DNA of 64,000 nucleotides from the NCBI RefSeq assembly GCF_900104955.1, contig NZ_FNSI01000001.1:1522001-1586000 (forward strand), read 5' to 3'. Within the stretch, counting starts at the first letter, position 1; each line of letters begins with the position of its first letter. This DNA is from Beijerinckia sp. 28-YEA-48 (GTDB lineage Bacteria; Pseudomonadota; Alphaproteobacteria; Rhizobiales; Beijerinckiaceae). The notes under the pieces are model-generated. The model was not told where the DNA came from. It made no database searches and saw only the letters and a list, made by a program, of their open reading frames with translations. Made by a program: the position numbers and the translations under genes. Below, in pieces: positions 62,741 through 64,000 of this stretch.

Positions 62741-63121
62741 CTATTTCTGACCCGGATGGTCCCGATCGAGCCCCTTGGCGGCAAGCTCAGCCTGATAGGT
62801 GGCGAATTTGACATCCGCCTCGGCGCCGAGTTCGGCGAGATAAGTCCATGAGAATATGCCGCTGTCGTGGCGATCGGAGAAGGTCAGCCGTACCGCGTAA
62901 TTACCGACCGGATCGACCTTGGCGATCATCACGTCGCGCTTGCCGCCGACGGTCTTGCGCTCGGCCTCAGAATGGCCCCGCACCTCGGCCGACGGACTGC
63001 AGACACGCAGCAGTTCGGCGCTGATCGTATAGGTGGCACCATCCTCGAAACTGACCGTCAGCGCCTTGCGGTCCTGCGACAGACGGATTTCGGTGGGCCA
63101 GATGTCCTTTGCCGCGCTCAT
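62741..63121 (-). CDS. DUF971-family protein
   Basis: A 126-residue protein of the DUF971 family (related to the N-terminal domain of gamma-butyrobetaine hydroxylases). Recognisable segments are WPTEIRLSQDRKALTVSFEDG, split at about residues 8-28, and VGNYAVRLTFSDRHDSGIFSW. The ATG overlaps the preceding TusA-like gene by 4 bases (ATGA). Such proteins are often near iron-sulfur or molybdenum-cofactor genes. Function unknown. Confidence 0.87.
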   Translation of the reverse strand: MSAAKDIWPTEIRLSQDRKALTVSFEDGATYTISAELLRVCSPSAEVRGHSEAERKTVGGKRDVMIAKVDPVGNYAVRLTFSDRHDSGIFSWTYLAELGAEADVKFATYQAELAAKGLDRDHPGQK

Positions 63122-63363
63122 GAGCGCACCTGCTGTTGATCCAGCTTGCGAATACGAAACACCAGGGCGCTGTCGCGTTGTATGGTCTCGATCAATTCGT
63201 CCCCCGCCTCGCGAACCACGTTCGGCACGTCGATTGCCGCCATTGGATCGGTGCACGTGACCTCGATTTCATGCCCTGGCGTCAGGCGGCGCAGCGCCTT
63301 GCGGGTGCGCAGCGCCGGCATCGGGCATTTCAAGCCGCTCAAATCAAGCAGATGCGAGGTCAT
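63118..63363 (-). CDS. TusA/SirA-family sulfurtransferase-like protein
   Basis: An 81-residue TusA-family protein. The characteristic CPxP motif with the sulfur-carrying Cys is LSGLKCPMPALRTRKAL (Cys at residue 13). It could relay persulfide sulfur to thiouridine or molybdenum-cofactor biosynthesis. It is between mobB (31 bases upstream) and the DUF971 gene on one strand, so a molybdenum-cofactor link is plausible. Confidence 0.9.
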   Translation of the reverse strand: MTSHLLDLSGLKCPMPALRTRKALRRLTPGHEIEVTCTDPMAAIDVPNVVREAGDELIETIQRDSALVFRIRKLDQQQVRS

Positions 63364-63394
63364 GAGGTTGACATGGCAGCGGCGGGCGCGGCGG

Positions 63395-63895
63395 TCAACT
63401 TGCTATGGGTTTGGCGAAGCGCCGCACCAGATCGGCGACGGCCTCGATATCGTCGAGCGCCACGACCGGCCGGCCGGTGTCCGCAAGGGCGGTGTCTGCC
63501 GCGATGGCCACGACATGAGGATCGTCGGGATAGAGCGATGGTTTGCCGTTTGCCGCCCGAAAAACCTCGATTTTCGGCACATGCGCGGTTTTGAACCCCT
63601 CGATCAGCACCAGATCGACCGGGCTCATCCGCGCCAAAAGTTCTTCCAGCGGCGGCTCATCGCCCTGAATTTCGTGCATCAGCGCCCAGCGCGAACCGGA
63701 GATGACGAGCACTTCGCCAGCCCCAGCCTGGCGATGGCGCCAGGAATCCTTCCCCGGCGTATCGAGTTCGACCTTGTGGTGGACATGCTTGATCGTCGAA
63801 ACGCTGAGGCCTCCTGCCCGCAGTGCCGGGATCACCCGCTCGATGAGCGTCGTCTTGCCCGCCCCGCTCCACCCGGCAAATCCGATTGCTTTCAT
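63395..63895 (-). CDS. mobB: Molybdopterin-guanine dinucleotide biosynthesis adaptor protein
   Basis: A 166-residue P-loop protein. Walker A is FAGWSGAGKTTLIERV (about residues 6-21), and VSTIKHVHHKVELDTPGKDS, split at about 32-51, is the MobB signature. Later LVLIEGFK is the Walker B-like segment. MobB binds GTP and assists attachment of GMP to molybdopterin. Its ATG overlaps a preceding TGA (ATGA) and GGGAAG lies 3 bases before the ATG. Confidence 0.93.
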   Translation of the reverse strand: MKAIGFAGWSGAGKTTLIERVIPALRAGGLSVSTIKHVHHKVELDTPGKDSWRHRQAGAGEVLVISGSRWALMHEIQGDEPPLEELLARMSPVDLVLIEGFKTAHVPKIEVFRAANGKPSLYPDDPHVVAIAADTALADTGRPVVALDDIEAVADLVRRFAKPIAS

Positions 63896-63999
63896 ATTCT
63901 TCCCGTAACCGGCAGCGGCGCGAGCGGCAAGGCGGTGGCGTCGGCGACGAACCGGCTTGGACGGCTAAAGGTGGGGATACGTTGGCTTCGCCGGGCCAA
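63892..63999 (-). CDS. Possible 3' end of a gene entering from the right
   Basis: An open minus-strand frame of 35 codons plus TGA runs from the window edge and overlaps the mobB ATG as ATGA. The encoded tail (ending PLAPLPVTGRI) is Pro/Ala-rich and matches no family that I recognise. A molybdenum-cofactor gene such as mobA would fit the position, but the sequence does not prove it. Confidence 0.3.
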   Translation of the reverse strand: MARRSQRIPTFSRPSRFVADATALPLAPLPVTGRI

Positions 64000-64000
64000 T

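Overview
The window looks like chromosome of a high-GC alphaproteobacterium of the order Hyphomicrobiales (Rhizobiales). This is inferred from gene content: a pdhA-pdhB-pdhC-lpdA set whose E1-beta subunit carries a lipoyl domain, an aapJQMP general amino-acid ABC transporter beside metC, a class II (plant-type) DAHP synthase, a lone Flp pilin, and many orphan TctC/Bug-type binding proteins. No rRNA, tRNA, CRISPR array, insertion sequence or phage gene was recognised.

Region 1 (1-16.3 kb) is a catabolic cluster: a three-gene ABC importer, an ACS-type MFS transporter, a LigB/LigA extradiol ring-cleavage dioxygenase, an ornithine-cyclodeaminase-family protein, a DHDPS-family aldolase/lyase, a FadR-type GntR regulator, a succinate-semialdehyde-type dehydrogenase, a ThDP-dependent decarboxylase-like enzyme, an SDR, a Rieske oxygenase, a small recombinase-HTH-like protein, a pentapeptide-like protein, an alpha/beta hydrolase and a TctC binding protein. 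Eight copies of a near-identical 13-bp palindrome, consensus ATTGTCTGACAAT, lie in its intergenic gaps and nowhere else that I noticed. I read this as one GntR-controlled regulon for import and degradation of an unidentified aromatic (possibly N-containing) compound. A reductase for the Rieske oxygenase was not found here.

Region 2 (16.5-26.2 kb) holds a second GntR regulator, another TctC protein, housekeeping genes (class II DAHP synthase with a very clear terminator, diacylglycerol kinase, aspartate decarboxylase), an AraC regulator divergent from a cupin and a flavin monooxygenase, and a tandem pair of closely related TctC proteins.

Region 3 (26.4-31.8 kb) is a rearranged locus. A 1126-residue autotransporter of visibly lower GC sits between two direct copies (about 254 and 260 bp, about 97% identical by eye) of the 3' end of an FAD monooxygenase gene. 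The left copy is a pseudogene fragment that keeps a terminator hairpin; the right copy belongs to the intact gene, which has lost it.

Region 4 (31.8-44.0 kb) is a second aromatic-type cluster: an AAHS transporter, a DUF3829-like secreted protein, a TetR regulator, an aryl-AMP/CoA ligase, an ACMSD-type amidohydrolase, a TctC protein, a DODA-type dioxygenase and a TRAP transporter (dctP, dctQ, dctM). An imperfectly conserved 16-bp motif lies in both divergent promoter regions of this cluster.

Region 5 (44.0-64.0 kb) is mostly core metabolism: lipA, GlsB- and TauE-family membrane proteins, a truncated adenylate-cyclase membrane domain, lpdA, pdhC, pdhB, pdhA, ftsB, an MFS plus PEP-mutase-family pair, flp, aapPMQJ, metC, a PAP2 phosphatase, a DUF971 protein, a TusA-family protein and mobB.
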